Positions 20,251 to 30,461 are shown, counted from the stretch's first letter. The stretch is DNA of 64,000 bases from Leifsonia xyli subsp. cynodontis DSM 46306 (GCF_000470775.1 NC_022438.1:992001-1056000); one strand, 5' to 3'. Notes: generated by a model not told the origin, from the sequence alone. Made by a program: numbers and translations.

Positions 20251-20568
20251 ATGTCTGAAATCAGCGCAGAACAGGTCGCGCACTTGGCGAACCTGGCCCG
20301 GATCGACCTCAGCCCGGAAGAGATCGCCTCGCTCACCAGCGAACTCGGTCAGATCGTCGAGGCGGTCGCCAAGGTGCAGGAGGTCGCCGGCCCCGAGGTC
20401 CCGGCCACTAGCCACCCGCTGCCGCTCGCCAATGTGTTCCGTGCCGACGAGGTGCGTCCGTCGCTGAGCGTCGACCAAGCGCTGTCCGGCGCCCCCGCGC
20501 GTGAGGGCGACCGTTTCAAGGTCGCCAGCATTCTGGACGAAGACCGAGACGGGGAGACACGACCATGA
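20251..20568 (+). CDS. gatC: Asp/Glu-tRNA amidotransferase subunit C
   Basis: GatC is the small subunit that wraps GatA and GatB in the enzyme converting Glu-tRNA(Gln) and Asp-tRNA(Asn) to their amide forms. The 105-residue product begins [20 protein letters not shown], typical of GatC, and contains [16 protein letters not shown], the family's conserved C-terminal motif. The ATG at 20251 has ACGGAGA upstream. The stop overlaps the gatA start by four bases (ATGA), giving coupled translation of the gatCAB operon. Confidence 0.95.
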   Translation: MSEISAEQVAHLANLARIDLSPEEIASLTSELGQIVEAVAKVQEVAGPEVPATSHPLPLANVFRADEVRPSLSVDQALSGAPAREGDRFKVASILDEDRDGETRP

Positions 20569-22112
20569 CGGATCTGACCCGGCTCTCTGCCGCCGCCCTC
20601 GCCGATCTACTCGCCGAGGGCGAGGTCTCCTCGGTGGAGGCCACCCGTGCCCACCTGGACCGCATCGAGGCGGTGGACGCGGATGTCCATGCGTTCCTCC
20701 ACGTCGCCGGTGAGAAGGCGCTCCGCACCGCCGCCGAGATCGACGGCCGCCGTGCCTCCGGCGACGCGCTCGGCCCGCTCGCCGGCGTTCCGGTCGCGAT
20801 CAAGGATGTGCTCGCGACGAACGATATGCCCTCCACCTCCGGGTCGAGGATTCTCCAGGGCTGGCTGCCGCCCTACGATGCGACCGTGGTGCGGAAGCTG
20901 CGCGAGGCCGGCCTGGTGCCGCTCGGCAAGACCAACATGGACGAGTTCGCGATGGGCTTCTCCACCGAGCACTCCGCGTACGGCCCCACCCGCAACCCGT
21001 GGGATCTGGAGCGCATTCCCGGCGGGTCCGGCGGTGGCTCGGCCGCGGCCGTCTCGGCGTTCGAGGCTCCGCTCGCGCTCGGGTCCGACACGGGCGGCTC
21101 CATCCGTCAGCCCGCGGCGGTGACCGGCTCGGTCGGCGTGAAGCCGACCTATGGCGGGGTGAGCCGTTACGGCGCGATCGCGCTGGCGAGCTCGCTCGAC
21201 CAGGTGGGCCCGGTCTCCCGCACGGTGTTCGACGCCGGCCTGCTGCACGACGTCATCGCCGGGCACGACCCGCTCGATGCCACCTCGCTCACCGAGGTGT
21301 GGCCCTCAATGGCCGACGCCGCGCGCGCGGGCCAGCGCGAGGGCGCGCTGCGCGGTGCGCGCGTCGGCGTCGTCCGCGAGCTGAACGGCGAGGGCTTCCA
21401 GCCCGGCGTCAAGCAGCGTTTCGAGGAGGCCCTGGCGCTTCTGGAGGGCGCGGGCGCCGAGATCGTGGAGGTCTCCGCACCGAGCTTCGAGTACGCTGTC
21501 GCCGCCTACTACCTGATCCTGCCCGCCGAGGCCTCCAGCAACCTGGCCCGCTTCGACTCGGTGCGGTTCGGCCTGCGGATCGACCCGGCTGACGGTCCGG
21601 TCACGGTGGAGCGCGTGATGGCAGCCACCCGCGACGCGGGCTTCGGCCCCGAGGTCAAGCGCCGCATCATCCTGGGAACCTACGCCCTCAGCGCCGGGTA
21701 CTACGACGCGTACTACGGCAGCGCTCAGAAGGTGCGCACGCTCATCCAGCGCGATTTCTCCGCCGCGTTCGAGCGGGTGGATGTGCTGGTCAGCCCGAGC
21801 GCGCCGACCACCGCCTTCCGGTTCGGCGAGAAGCTGCACGACCCGATGGCGATGTACCTCAACGACATCACCACCATCCCGGCCAACCTCGCCGGAGTCC
21901 CCGGCATGGGCTTGCCGATCGGCCTGGCCTCGGAGGACGGCCTGCCCGTCGGCCTGCAAGTGATGGCCCCGGCCCGCGCCGATGCCCGCCTCTATACGAT
22001 CGGCGCCGCTCTGGAGCGGCTGCTGGAGGAGAAGTGGGGCGGCCCGCTGCTGGCCCAGGCGCCGGACCTGAGCGCCACCGAGATGTTCGCGAGCGAAGAG
22101 GGAGCCGTCTGA
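20565..22112 (+). CDS. gatA: Asp/Glu-tRNA amidotransferase subunit A
   Basis: GatA is the amidase that releases ammonia from glutamine and channels it to GatB. The 515-residue sequence carries the amidase-signature region [20 protein letters not shown] (about residues 150-170). The catalytic Ser-cisSer-Lys triad is represented by Lys in [18 protein letters not shown], Ser in [11 protein letters not shown] and Ser in [13 protein letters not shown]. Length is normal. It overlaps gatC by four bases and shares one base with the gatB start, so the three subunits are made from one transcript. Confidence 0.96.
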   Translation: MTDLTRLSAAALADLLAEGEVSSVEATRAHLDRIEAVDADVHAFLHVAGEKALRTAAEIDGRRASGDALGPLAGVPVAIKDVLATNDMPSTSGSRILQGWLPPYDATVVRKLREAGLVPLGKTNMDEFAMGFSTEHSAYGPTRNPWDLERIPGGSGGGSAAAVSAFEAPLALGSDTGGSIRQPAAVTGSVGVKPTYGGVSRYGAIALASSLDQVGPVSRTVFDAGLLHDVIAGHDPLDATSLTEVWPSMADAARAGQREGALRGARVGVVRELNGEGFQPGVKQRFEEALALLEGAGAEIVEVSAPSFEYAVAAYYLILPAEASSNLARFDSVRFGLRIDPADGPVTVERVMAATRDAGFGPEVKRRIILGTYALSAGYYDAYYGSAQKVRTLIQRDFSAAFERVDVLVSPSAPTTAFRFGEKLHDPMAMYLNDITTIPANLAGVPGMGLPIGLASEDGLPVGLQVMAPARADARLYTIGAALERLLEEKWGGPLLAQAPDLSATEMFASEEGAV

Positions 22113-23611
22113 TGGCGAAGGTCGAGCTGATGGAGTACGAGCGGGCGCTGGAGCTGTTCGAGCCGGTCCTCGGCTTCGAGGTGCATGTCGAGCTGAACAC
22201 CAACACCAAGATGTTCTGCGGCTGTGCGAACGAGTTCGGCTCCGGTGCCAACACCAACACCTGCCCCACCTGCCTCGGGCTGCCGGGCGGGCTCCCGCAG
22301 GTGAACGAGAAAGCCATCGAGTCGAGCATCCGCCTCGGTCTCGCGCTCGGCTGCGAGATCGCGGAGTCGAGCCGGTTCGCCCGCAAGAACTATTTCTACC
22401 CGGACCTGGCGAAGAACTTCCAGACCTCGCAGTACGACGAGCCGATCGCGCACGACGGCCGGGTGACCATCGAGCTGGAGAACGGCCGCGGGCTGACGAT
22501 CGAGATCGAGCGGGCGCACATGGAGGAGGATGCGGGCAAGCTCACCCACATCGGCGGCTCGACCGGCCGCATCCAGGGCGCCGACCACTCCCTGGTGGAC
22601 TTCAACCGCGGCGGTGTTCCGCTGGTCGAGATCGTCACCACGATGATCGAGGGCGCGGAGGCCGACGCTCCGGAGGTGGGCCGCACCTACGTGCGTGCCA
22701 TCCGGGACATCGTGAAGGGGCTCGGCGTCTCGAACGCTCGCATGGAAGAGGGCAACGTGCGCTGCGACGCGAACGTCTCCCTCCGCCGTCGCGGCTCGTC
22801 CGAGCTGGGCACGCGCACCGAGATCAAGAACGTCAACTCGCTGCGCTCCATCGAGCGGGCGGTCCGCTACGAGATCCAGCGTCAGGCCGCCATCCTGGAG
22901 GCCGGAGGCACGATCGTGCAGGAGACGCGGCACTGGCACGAGGACACCGGCAGCACCTCCGCCGGCCGTCCGAAGTCCGACGCCGACGACTACCGGTACT
23001 TCCCGGAGCCCGATCTCGTGCCGGTCGCACCGAGCCGCGAGTGGGTCGAGGAACTGCGTGGAACGCTCCCTGAGCAGCCGGCGACCCGGCGCAAGCGGCT
23101 CACCGCTGAGTGGGGCTTCACCGCGCTGGAGTTCCAGGATGTGGCCAACGCCGATCTGCTCGACGAGGTGGAGGCGACCGTCGCCGCCGGCGCCCAGCCG
23201 GCCGCCGCGCGCAAGTGGTGGACTGGTGAGATCGCCCGTGTCGCGAACGCGGAGGGCGTCCCCGCTGCCACGCTGGTGCAGCCCGCGCACGTCGCCGAGC
23301 TCGCCGCGCTGGTCGAGGAAGGCGCTCTGACCGATCGGCTCGCCCGTCAGGTGCTCGAGGGCGTCATCGCGGGCGAGGGCCGTCCGCAGGAGGTCGTGGA
23401 GGCTCGCGGTCTCGCGGTCGTCTCCGACGACGGCGCGCTCATCGCCGCGATCGACGAGGCCCTCGCCGCCCAGCCCGATGTGCTCGAGAGGATCCGCGAC
23501 GGCAGGGTGCAGGCCGCCGGCGCCGTCATCGGCGCGGTCATGAAGGCGATGAGAGGGAAGGCCGATGCGGCCCGCGTGCGCGAGCTGGTGCTGGAACGGG
23601 CCTCGCAGTAG
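22112..23611 (+). CDS. gatB: Asp/Glu-tRNA amidotransferase subunit B
   Basis: GatB binds the misacylated tRNA, phosphorylates the side chain and amidates it. The start at 22112 sits in TGATG, sharing a base with the gatA stop. The 499-residue sequence has the GatB signature [17 protein letters not shown] and zinc-site cysteines (CGC near residue 35 and CPTCLG about 18 residues later). It also has [20 protein letters not shown] and [14 protein letters not shown]. The C-terminal YqeY-like helical domain ends in [18 protein letters not shown] stem-loop terminator follows 13 bases after the stop. Confidence 0.96.
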   Translation: MAKVELMEYERALELFEPVLGFEVHVELNTNTKMFCGCANEFGSGANTNTCPTCLGLPGGLPQVNEKAIESSIRLGLALGCEIAESSRFARKNYFYPDLAKNFQTSQYDEPIAHDGRVTIELENGRGLTIEIERAHMEEDAGKLTHIGGSTGRIQGADHSLVDFNRGGVPLVEIVTTMIEGAEADAPEVGRTYVRAIRDIVKGLGVSNARMEEGNVRCDANVSLRRRGSSELGTRTEIKNVNSLRSIERAVRYEIQRQAAILEAGGTIVQETRHWHEDTGSTSAGRPKSDADDYRYFPEPDLVPVAPSREWVEELRGTLPEQPATRRKRLTAEWGFTALEFQDVANADLLDEVEATVAAGAQPAAARKWWTGEIARVANAEGVPAATLVQPAHVAELAALVEEGALTDRLARQVLEGVIAGEGRPQEVVEARGLAVVSDDGALIAAIDEALAAQPDVLERIRDGRVQAAGAVIGAVMKAMRGKADAARVRELVLERASQ

Positions 23612-23624
23612 CGGAGCGGGGCGC

Positions 23625-23645
23625 TCCGACGGTCTCTCCGTCGGA
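23625..23645. terminator. Stem-loop between convergent gatB and acyl-CoA ligase genes
   Basis: TCCGACGG and CCGTCGGA form an 8-base perfect stem around a 5-base loop, 13 bases after the gatB stop and 20 bases before the convergent ligase stop. The position suits a bidirectional terminator. No T-run is present, as is common in high-GC actinobacteria. Confidence 0.55.
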
Positions 23646-23665
23646 ATGCAGAGCGCGAGAGCGCA

Positions 23666-25363
23666 TCAGCGCTCGTTCTGTCGGTTCAGCAGTTCCTCGC
23701 GCACTTTGCGCCGGATCACCTTCCCGACTATGCTGCGCGGCAGCTCGTCCACCGCGACGATGCGGCGGGGAACCTTGTAGGGTGTCAGGCTGTCGCGGGC
23801 GAAAGCCCGGATCGCCTCTTCGTCGAAGGATGCGCCCGCTTCCATGACGACGACGGCCACGACATCCTCGCCCCTGTGGCGATGCGGGAGGCCGACAACA
23901 GCCACATCCGCGATGCCCTCGAAGCCGTGGAGGGAGTCTTCGACCTCGGTGGGGGCAATGTTGAAGCCACTGGAGATGATGAGTTCCCTGATCCGGTCCA
24001 CGATGCTCACGAAGCCGTCCTCGTCCATGGTGACGAGGTCACCGGTGCGGAACCAGCCGCCTTCGGCGAAGACGGCGGCGGTCTCCTCGGGCTGACGCCA
24101 GTAGCCCGAGAACACCTGCGGACCACGGGCGAGGAGTTCGCCCTCCTCCCCGAACGGCCGGTCGGCGGAGAGATCGTCGGGGTCGGCCACACGGAGCTCC
24201 GTGCCGGGAAGGGCGAGACCGACGGCGCCCGCTTTGCGCGTCGCTCCGACGGGATTAGCCAGGAGGACGGGGGAGCACTCGGAGAGGCCGTATCCCTCCA
24301 CCAGATAGCCGCCGGTCTTCGACTCCCACAGCTCCACGATGGTCTGCGGGAGGCTCATAGCGCCGGAGATGGCGATGCGGATTCCGGAGAGTGAGGCTTT
24401 GCGTTTCTCGGCGGCCTGCACGAGGCGCTCGTAGATGGGCGGGACGGCCGGGAGAAAGGTGGCGGGATGCTTCTTCACGACATCCAGCACCAGCTCCGGA
24501 TCGAACGCCGGGAAGAGCACCAGGCGCGAACCCATGCTCATCGCGAAGGTCAGGCACAGGGTGAGCCCGTAGGCGTGGAACAACGGCAGCACGGCGAACA
24601 CGACAGACGTGCCGCGCTCGATGGCCGGCACCCAGGCGCGCGCCTGCGCCGCGTTCGCACCGAGGTTCAGATGGGTCAGCATGGCGCCCTTCGGCCGCCC
24701 CGTCGTGCCGCTCGTGTACTGGATGAGCGCCAGGTCGTCGCGCTCCGGCCGGGGATACGTCGCTTTCAGGCGGCGCGAGGAGGTCAGCGTCTCCCAGAGG
24801 ACCGTCCCGCTCGTCTTCCCTGTCAGCCGGGCGCGCGCCTTCCGTGCCGCCGGCAGCGGGAGCCGCAGCGCGAAACGCTTGGACGCGGGCATGGCGCGGG
24901 TCATGTCGACGGAGACGATGGTGTCGACATGGAGGTCCGCCGGGAACTCCTGAACCGTCTTGGCGACTTTGTCCCAGACGATGGCGACGTTCGCCCCGTG
25001 ATCCTCGAATTGATGGCGCAGCTCGCGCGCCGTGTACAGCGGGTTGTGCTCGACCACCACCGCTCCGAGCCGCAGGACCGCGTAGAAGGCGACGACGTGC
25101 TGCGGACAGTTCGGCAGCACCAGCGCCACCCGGTCGCCCTTGCGCACGCCCCGCGCGCGCAACCCCTCCGCGGCGCGGGCGATCTGGCCGCCGAGCTCCG
25201 CGTAGGTGGTCGTCGCGCCGAAGAACTCGAGTGCGACATGTTTGCCGTATCTCGCCACCGACTCGTCGATCAGGTGGGAGAGGGAGCCGGTGGGCAGTTC
25301 GATGTCGGCGGGCACATCCGGCGCGTAGCCGGCGATCCACGGGCGATCGCTGTAGATAGTCAC
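23666..25363 (-). CDS. fadD: Long-chain fatty-acid-CoA ligase (AMP-forming)
   Basis: The 565-residue product belongs to the ANL adenylating family. It has the P-loop-like LIQYTSGTTGRPKGAMLTHL, the A5 motif EGYGLSECSP, the A7 motif WFRTGDLVTMDEDG, the hinge IVDRIRELIISSGFNIAP, and the A10 lysine in PRSIVGKVIRRKVRE. It activates a fatty acid to acyl-AMP and then acyl-CoA. I used GTG 25363 (VTIYSDRPWIAGY) because upstream extension would run into the divergent gene at 25437. A ribosome site for this start is weak. Chain-length specificity cannot be read from sequence. Confidence 0.9.
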   Translation of the reverse strand: MTIYSDRPWIAGYAPDVPADIELPTGSLSHLIDESVARYGKHVALEFFGATTTYAELGGQIARAAEGLRARGVRKGDRVALVLPNCPQHVVAFYAVLRLGAVVVEHNPLYTARELRHQFEDHGANVAIVWDKVAKTVQEFPADLHVDTIVSVDMTRAMPASKRFALRLPLPAARKARARLTGKTSGTVLWETLTSSRRLKATYPRPERDDLALIQYTSGTTGRPKGAMLTHLNLGANAAQARAWVPAIERGTSVVFAVLPLFHAYGLTLCLTFAMSMGSRLVLFPAFDPELVLDVVKKHPATFLPAVPPIYERLVQAAEKRKASLSGIRIAISGAMSLPQTIVELWESKTGGYLVEGYGLSECSPVLLANPVGATRKAGAVGLALPGTELRVADPDDLSADRPFGEEGELLARGPQVFSGYWRQPEETAAVFAEGGWFRTGDLVTMDEDGFVSIVDRIRELIISSGFNIAPTEVEDSLHGFEGIADVAVVGLPHRHRGEDVVAVVVMEAGASFDEEAIRAFARDSLTPYKVPRRIVAVDELPRSIVGKVIRRKVREELLNRQNER

Positions 25364-25436
25364 AGTCGACAGCCTAATGAAGGACGCCCTGGCGGCCCGT
25401 TCAGCTCCGGTGCGCCGACGGTGGGATGCTTGAGTG

Positions 25437-25757
25437 ATGTGGAAGCGTAAGCCCGGCCGGCCTCGCGACGAGGCACGCACCGATCCCCGTTCCTCCCTGC
25501 CCGGTCTCGGCGTCGGCGTTCAGGTGTACGTGCGCGAGCAGGCGCCGCCCGCGGCCGCCGACTGGGTGGGCGAGCCGACCGGTGTGATCGTCGCTCCCGG
25601 CGATCGCAGCGTGCGGAACGTTTACGGACCGGTCGACGGGCTGACGACCTGGCTGGTCGCGTTCAGCGAGCCGCAGTGGCGTCGCGACGGACGCGGCCCG
25701 TACGAGAACGCGATCATTCCCTCCGGGCTGCTCGTGCCCGCTGAGCCGGCGGAGTAG
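25437..25757 (+). CDS. Small hypothetical protein
   Basis: The 107-codon frame (106 residues) reads as a compact beta-rich sequence (VGVQVYVREQAPPA, WVGEPTGVIVAPGDRSV, TTWLVAFSEPQWRRDGRGPY). It has no cysteines, no signal peptide and no recognisable family. Its stop is two bases before the DUF1697 gene start, so the pair is probably one transcription unit divergent from fadD. An in-frame GTG one codon upstream is an alternative start. Confidence 0.7.
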   Translation: MWKRKPGRPRDEARTDPRSSLPGLGVGVQVYVREQAPPAAADWVGEPTGVIVAPGDRSVRNVYGPVDGLTTWLVAFSEPQWRRDGRGPYENAIIPSGLLVPAEPAE

Positions 25758-25759
25758 GC

Positions 25760-26296
25760 ATGCTCGGCGTCGGTCTGGTCCGCGGCATCAATGTCGGCGG
25801 CTCCGCCCGGGTGTCCAAAGCGGATCTCGCCGCTGCGTTCGAGGCGGCTGGTTTCGCGGAGGTGGTGGCGTTCCTCCAGAGCGGCAATGCCGTGTTCGCG
25901 GCCCCCGTGCCGCCGACGGCCCGCCAAGCCGCGGCGGTCACCGCGGCCCTGCGTGCGAGCGCCGGAGTGGAGGCCGGGGTCGTGCTTCTCACCGAGAAGC
26001 GGTTCCGGTCTTTCGCGGCCGGCAATCCGCTGCTCCCGCTCGGATACGACGAATCGAAGCTCATGGTGACCTTCCTCGACCACGACCTCCCGGCCGGTCT
26101 GGAGCTTCCGGCCGACGACGAGATCGCGCCCGAGGCGGTGCGGCTCGGCGATCGGACCGTCTACCAGTGGTGTCCGCTCGGGGTGTCAAAGTCGTTCCTC
26201 CCGGCGGCGTTCTGGCGTGCGGTCGGTCCGGTCGCCACCGCGCGCAATCAGCGGACGGTGGGCCGCATCCTGAACGAACTCGATCGCCGCGGCTGA
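25760..26296 (+). CDS. DUF1697 family protein
   Basis: The product (178 residues) begins LGVGLVRGINVGGSARVSKA and continues GFAEVVAFLQSGNAVFAA, the defining N-terminal motifs of DUF1697 (LLRGINVGG followed by YIQSGNVVF). The C-terminal half has WCPLGVSKS and the family's closing pattern TARNQRTVGRILNEL. The biochemical role of the family is not established. The ATG start is two bases after the upstream stop. Confidence 0.88.
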   Translation: MLGVGLVRGINVGGSARVSKADLAAAFEAAGFAEVVAFLQSGNAVFAAPVPPTARQAAAVTAALRASAGVEAGVVLLTEKRFRSFAAGNPLLPLGYDESKLMVTFLDHDLPAGLELPADDEIAPEAVRLGDRTVYQWCPLGVSKSFLPAAFWRAVGPVATARNQRTVGRILNELDRRG

Positions 26297-26348
26297 AGGT
26301 TCCCCGGCCACTTTCTCCGGACGTCGGCGCAAACATAACAATTCTGGC

Positions 26349-26963
26349 ATGGTCGTCGAGGGCACTCTTCGATGGCAGGTCACGGAGGACTGTCCTCCCG
26401 ATCTGCTGATCGCTCTCGCCCTCCGCGACCTGATCGGCCTCGGAGGAGGGGGCGGTTCTGCGCTGCCGAGGGTCTCCCCAGCGGTTGTCCCGGTGCTGCC
26501 AGGCCGCCTTCGCGCGAGCGCGCTGACGACCCGGCCGCTGCTCGAACAGCAGTGGCTCGCCCTCTTCGAGGCGGCTGCCGACCGCCAGCGGCATCCGCCG
26601 GCTTCCCTCTTCCAGCCGCCACACTTCAGTGCGCTCGATCGTGCGATCGAGCTCCAGGATCTGGTGATCGCGCACTATGGCGAAGCTGTGCGCTGGGCGG
26701 CCGAGCGCCGCACGGAGTACGCCAGCACTTGCCTCGAATGCCCCGCCCGGCGGTCGGCGGACATCGTGGAGGTCGTGCATGGACGCGAGCACGATCTCCG
26801 TCGCCAGGCCGGTTCCTTCCGCCTGGATCTCGCTGTGCTGCCGCTCGCCGAGAAGGGCGCGTGGATCGTCGGACCGAACGCCGTGGTCGTCAGCGCGTCC
26901 CTGCGCGACGACTCGACGGCGTTCCGCGACTGGTTTCGTACCCTTGTCGCGGCTCTCGTTTAG
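26349..26963 (+). CDS. Hypothetical protein
   Basis: I do not recognise this 204-residue protein. It starts at ATG 26349 (VVEGTLRWQVTEDCPPDLL) and has an all-cytoplasmic composition. Two cysteines are close together in STCLECPARRS, a possible metal or disulfide site, and the last third is beta-strand-like (RLDLAVLPLAEKGAWIVGPN). The codon choice is typical of neighbouring genes. It overlaps the convergent aldo/keto reductase stop by four bases. Confidence 0.7.
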   Translation: MVVEGTLRWQVTEDCPPDLLIALALRDLIGLGGGGGSALPRVSPAVVPVLPGRLRASALTTRPLLEQQWLALFEAAADRQRHPPASLFQPPHFSALDRAIELQDLVIAHYGEAVRWAAERRTEYASTCLECPARRSADIVEVVHGREHDLRRQAGSFRLDLAVLPLAEKGAWIVGPNAVVVSASLRDDSTAFRDWFRTLVAALV

Positions 26964-27964
26964 ACGATTCGGGTCGGTGGCGAGACTGTCTTCGCCGGGT
27001 CGGTCTCCGCGACATCCCCCACTGCCTCGTCGATCCGCGCCAGCACCTCCTCCGGCAACCGCACCCCTGCTGCTGCCGCGTTCGAGGCCACCTGATCGGG
27101 GCGGGACGCTCCGACGATGGCACCGGCCACGTTCGGGTTCCGCAAGACCCAGGCGACGGCGAGCTGCGCCATCGTGATGCCCAGCTCGTCCGCGATCGGG
27201 CGCAGACGCTGCACACTCGTGAGCACATCGTCTCTCAAGAAACTCTTGATCGCGCTGGCGCCCCCTTTCTCGTCGGAGGCGCGGCTGCCGGCGGGGGGCT
27301 GCTCGCCGGGCAGGTACTTGCCGGTGAGCACGCCCTGCGCCACCGGCGACCAGACGATCTGCGAGATGCCGAGCTCGACCGAGGCGGGGACGACCTCTTT
27401 CTCGATGACCCGCCACAGCATCGAGTACTGCGGCTGGTTCGAGATGAGCGGGAAGCCGAGCTCCTTCGCGAGCGCGTGACCGGCGCGGAGCTGGCTCGCA
27501 CTCCACTCGCTGACGCCGATGTAGAGCGCCTTTCCGGCGCGGACGATGTCGGCGAACGCCTGCATCGTCTCCTCGAGCGGGGTCTCGTTGTCATAGCGGT
27601 GGGCCTGGTACAGATCGACGTAGTCGGTGCCGAGGCGGTCGAGGGAGCCGTCGATGGACTCGAGGATGTGCTTGCGGGAGAGGCCGGTGTCGTTCGGCCC
27701 CTTGGGACCGGTCGGCCAGTAGACCTTGGTGAAGATCTCCAGGGAGGCGCGGCGCTGACCGGCCAGCGCGTCCCCGAGCACCCGTTCCGCCGCGGTGTTG
27801 GCGTAGGCGTCGGCGGTGTCGAAGGTCGTGATGCCCGCGTCGAGGGCCGCATGGACGCACTGCGTCGCGGTGTCGTTCTCCACCTGGGAGCCGTGGGTGA
27901 GCCAGTTGCCGTAGATGATCTCCGAGATCTTGAGGCCGCTGTTGCCGAGGTATCTGAATTCCAT
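26960..27964 (-). CDS. Aldo/keto reductase (Kv-beta-like)
   Basis: This is a 334-residue NADPH-dependent carbonyl reductase of the AKR superfamily, closest in style to potassium-channel beta-subunit or YghZ-type members. The catalytic tetrad is visible: Asp and Tyr in FDTADAYANT, Lys in IFTKVYWPTG and His in YQAHRYD. The cofactor loop includes WVLRNPNVAGAIVGASRPDQ. I used ATG 27964 (MEFRYLGNSGLKISE), the usual N-terminus; ATG 27973 adds three residues. The substrate is not predictable. Confidence 0.9.
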   Translation of the reverse strand: MEFRYLGNSGLKISEIIYGNWLTHGSQVENDTATQCVHAALDAGITTFDTADAYANTAAERVLGDALAGQRRASLEIFTKVYWPTGPKGPNDTGLSRKHILESIDGSLDRLGTDYVDLYQAHRYDNETPLEETMQAFADIVRAGKALYIGVSEWSASQLRAGHALAKELGFPLISNQPQYSMLWRVIEKEVVPASVELGISQIVWSPVAQGVLTGKYLPGEQPPAGSRASDEKGGASAIKSFLRDDVLTSVQRLRPIADELGITMAQLAVAWVLRNPNVAGAIVGASRPDQVASNAAAAGVRLPEEVLARIDEAVGDVAETDPAKTVSPPTRIV

Positions 27965-28020
27965 GAGGATCATGCTACCCGCACAGAGCCGTTGTCGGCC
28001 CCTGGTGGCATCCTGGTGGA

Positions 28021-29286
28021 GTGGGACGAGCGAATGGCAGCGACCGGCGGGTGACGACCGCCGAGATCGACGACCACGACGCGACCATCCTGCACGTCGA
28101 CATGGATGCGTTCTTCGCCGCGGTCGAGCTGCTCGATCGGCCGGACGCGCGCGGGAAGCCCGCGATCGTCGGCCACGCGGGCGGGCGCGGCGTCGTCACG
28201 AGCGCGACGTACGAAGCGCGGAAGTTCGGCGTCCGCAGCGCCATGCCGGTCTCCCAGGCGCTTCGGCTGTGCCCGACGGCGATCGTCCTGCCGCCTCACT
28301 ACGACAAGTACACGGAGTATTCGCGCAGACTGATGGACATTTTCCACGGGATCACGCCGCTGGTGGAGCCGCTCAGCATCGACGAGGCGTTTCTGGACAT
28401 CGCCGGTGCCCGCCGTCTGCTCGGCCCTCCTCGGCGCATCGCCGAGCTCATCCGCTCGCGGGTGCGGGAGGAGACCGGGCTCACCTGCTCAGTCGGCGTC
28501 GCGGGGACGAAATTCCTGGCCAAGCTCGCTTCCGGCCGCGCCAAACCCGATGGCCTCCTCGTGATCCCGCCGGCTGACGCCATCGCCTACCTGCGGCCGC
28601 TCCCGGTCGGCGCACTGTGGGGCGTCGGCGCGAGCACACAGGCGTCGCTGGAGCGGATGGGGATGCGGACGGTCGCCGATCTCGCCGACACGCCGCTGCC
28701 GGTGCTTGAGCGTGCGGTGGGCAAGGCCTCCGCGCACCGTTTGCACGAACTCGCGAACGGTCACGACGCGCGGACGATCGTCACAGAGTCGCGCGAGAAG
28801 AGCATCGGCCACGAGAACACGTTCTCGGTGGATGTGGACGACCCCGGCGAGCTCCGCCGGGAGCTGCTGCGGCTCTCCGGCCGTGTGGGGGAGCGGTTGC
28901 GGAAGCACGGGACGGTCGGACGCACTGTGGCGATCAAGGTTCGCTTCTCCGACTTCCGCACCATCTCGCGCTCCCGCACGCTTAAAGAGCCGACCAATGT
29001 CGGGCGGCGGCTGTTCGAGGAGGCGTGGGATGTTTTCGAGGCGATCGGCATCGACCTCGGCGAGACGCCGATCCGGTTGATCGGGGTGCGGGCCGAGCAG
29101 CTGGCGGACGCCGGGGGAGACGCGCTTGCGCTCTGGGACCCGGACGAGGAATGGCGCCAGACCGAGCGCGCCCTCGACGCTGTGAGCGCGCGTTTCGGAC
29201 ACGGAGCGATCGGACCGGCGTCGCTCGTGCGGCGGGGGCAGGAGGCCGAGCGGGAGGGGCGGAATCCACGGTGGCTGAGCGACTGA
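28021..29286 (+). CDS. dinB: DNA polymerase IV (Y-family)
   Basis: This is an error-prone translesion polymerase. The 421-residue protein carries the Y-family metal-binding motif ILHVDMDAFFAAVE (about residues 23-36), the second catalytic motif LSIDEAFLDIAG (about 118-129) and the fidelity-loop neighbourhood SATYEARKFGVRSAMP. The thumb helix-hairpin-helix region contains LWGVGASTQASLERMG. The C-terminal little-finger domain is followed by an Arg/Glu-rich tail (RRGQEAEREGRNPRW). The GTG start is at 28021. No recognisable beta-clamp QL.L.F motif is seen near the end. It converges on a truncated phosphatase-family gene. Confidence 0.93.
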   Translation: MGRANGSDRRVTTAEIDDHDATILHVDMDAFFAAVELLDRPDARGKPAIVGHAGGRGVVTSATYEARKFGVRSAMPVSQALRLCPTAIVLPPHYDKYTEYSRRLMDIFHGITPLVEPLSIDEAFLDIAGARRLLGPPRRIAELIRSRVREETGLTCSVGVAGTKFLAKLASGRAKPDGLLVIPPADAIAYLRPLPVGALWGVGASTQASLERMGMRTVADLADTPLPVLERAVGKASAHRLHELANGHDARTIVTESREKSIGHENTFSVDVDDPGELRRELLRLSGRVGERLRKHGTVGRTVAIKVRFSDFRTISRSRTLKEPTNVGRRLFEEAWDVFEAIGIDLGETPIRLIGVRAEQLADAGGDALALWDPDEEWRQTERALDAVSARFGHGAIGPASLVRRGQEAEREGRNPRWLSD

Positions 29287-29289
29287 GCT

Positions 29290-29987
29290 CGCGCCGGGCG
29301 CCCGGGCCGGGCCGGGTCGGCGGCGATCGTTTTCTGCAATTCGGCCAGCATCCGGTCACGCTGCTGGTATTCGCCGGGACGCACCGATGCGAGGTGGACG
29401 GCATAGACCCGGGTCGTGGCGCCCGGAGTGGCGACATCGACGCGGAGGGCGCGGCTCCAGCCGAGGCCGAGGCTCAGCGGCTCTTCGCCGGTCAGTTCGT
29501 ACCTGCTCCAGAGACCGACGGTGCCCACGACGATGTGGTGGAGGTAGCGGCCGTCGAGTGCGGATTCGACGGCCGGGCGCGTCGTCGCGTCGAGCTCCTG
29601 CAGGGCGATGAGATCGGGAGAGCGGGAAGCGAGGCCGTCCGCGATCACGGATGCGTGCGGGTTCTGCGCCTGGACGTTCTCACTCACGACCGTGAACCGG
29701 GGTGCGCCGCCACTCATCGCCGGCAGTGCGGCGACGCCGAACGTCGACCACCAGACGGCCATCGCCGCCGCCACTGCCAGCCCGGCGACGAGCGAGAGCC
29801 GCAGCAGCGCGACCGCCCCGAGCACGATGAGGAGCGCGCCTCCCCAGGGCAGGAAGGTCTCGACGAGGGAGGCCGATCCGGCGATGTCGGGCAGCGCCCC
29901 GTGCCACAGCAGCAGAGCGCCGACCCCGAGTGCGGCGATCCCCGTCAGCAGACCGCGCGGGCGGAGGCGGGGAGGTCGGAGGGACAC
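29290..29987 (-). pseudogene. Endonuclease/exonuclease/phosphatase-family membrane protein, 3' end missing
   Basis: From GTG 29987 the frame gives an N-terminal region with two or three membrane segments (LLTGIAALGVGALLLWH, GGALLIVLGAVALLRL). It then enters an EEP domain: FTVVSENVQAQNPHASVIAD, SPDLIALQELDATTRPAVES and VYAVHLASVRPG. Recognisable homology stops near 29300. The usual GDFN motif and catalytic His region are absent, and the frame simply continues as nonsense antisense through dinB to 28761. The 3' third has evidently been deleted up to the dinB stop codon. A functional hydrolase is unlikely. Confidence 0.75.
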
Positions 29988-30093
29988 GGAGACGATTATC
30001 CCTAGCCGTCCTGTGGAGAATCCGGTGCGAAGGCTGGGTGCGCCGTGGGAACCAGCCTGGCCGTTCGGAGAACCAGCGGGGTACGGTGAGGAT

Positions 30094-30423
30094 ATGAACA
30101 TCTCACTCAAGCTCGCGGAGACGATGAGCTCCTCCGGTGTCAAATCTGTCTACGGCGAGCCGGTCGTGGTGGACGGCACGACGATCGTCCCGGTCGCGGC
30201 GGTGAAGTTCGGCTTCGGCGGCTCTGCGGGCGACGACGAGGACGGCCCCGGTCGCTCCGGCGGTGGTGGTGGCGGCGTGGCCGTTCCTTTCGGCGCGTAC
30301 GTGAGCGATGAGGCCGGAGTGCGGTTCCGGCCGAACCTGATCACTCTGCTGGCGGTCGGCATCCCGTTCGTGTGGGTGGCCGGACACGCGTGGTCGCGGG
30401 TCATCCGCGCGCTCAAGAAGTAG
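30094..30423 (+). CDS. GerW/YtfJ-family protein with C-terminal membrane segment
   Basis: The 109-residue protein begins ISLKLAETMSSSGVKSVYGE and continues VVVDGTTIVPVAAVKFGFGG, the GerW (YtfJ) domain pattern. A Gly-rich loop follows, then a single hydrophobic C-terminal helix (LITLLAVGIPFVWVAGH) ending RALKK. In endospore formers YtfJ has a germination role; homologues in non-sporulating actinobacteria are common and uncharacterised. The ATG at 30094 has GGTGAGG upstream. It ends 38 bases before the TPP riboswitch of the next operon. Confidence 0.8.
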   Translation: MNISLKLAETMSSSGVKSVYGEPVVVDGTTIVPVAAVKFGFGGSAGDDEDGPGRSGGGGGGVAVPFGAYVSDEAGVRFRPNLITLLAVGIPFVWVAGHAWSRVIRALKK

Positions 30424-30461
30424 GGACTCCTCTTTCCGAATCCGACTACACTGGCTCCTGA

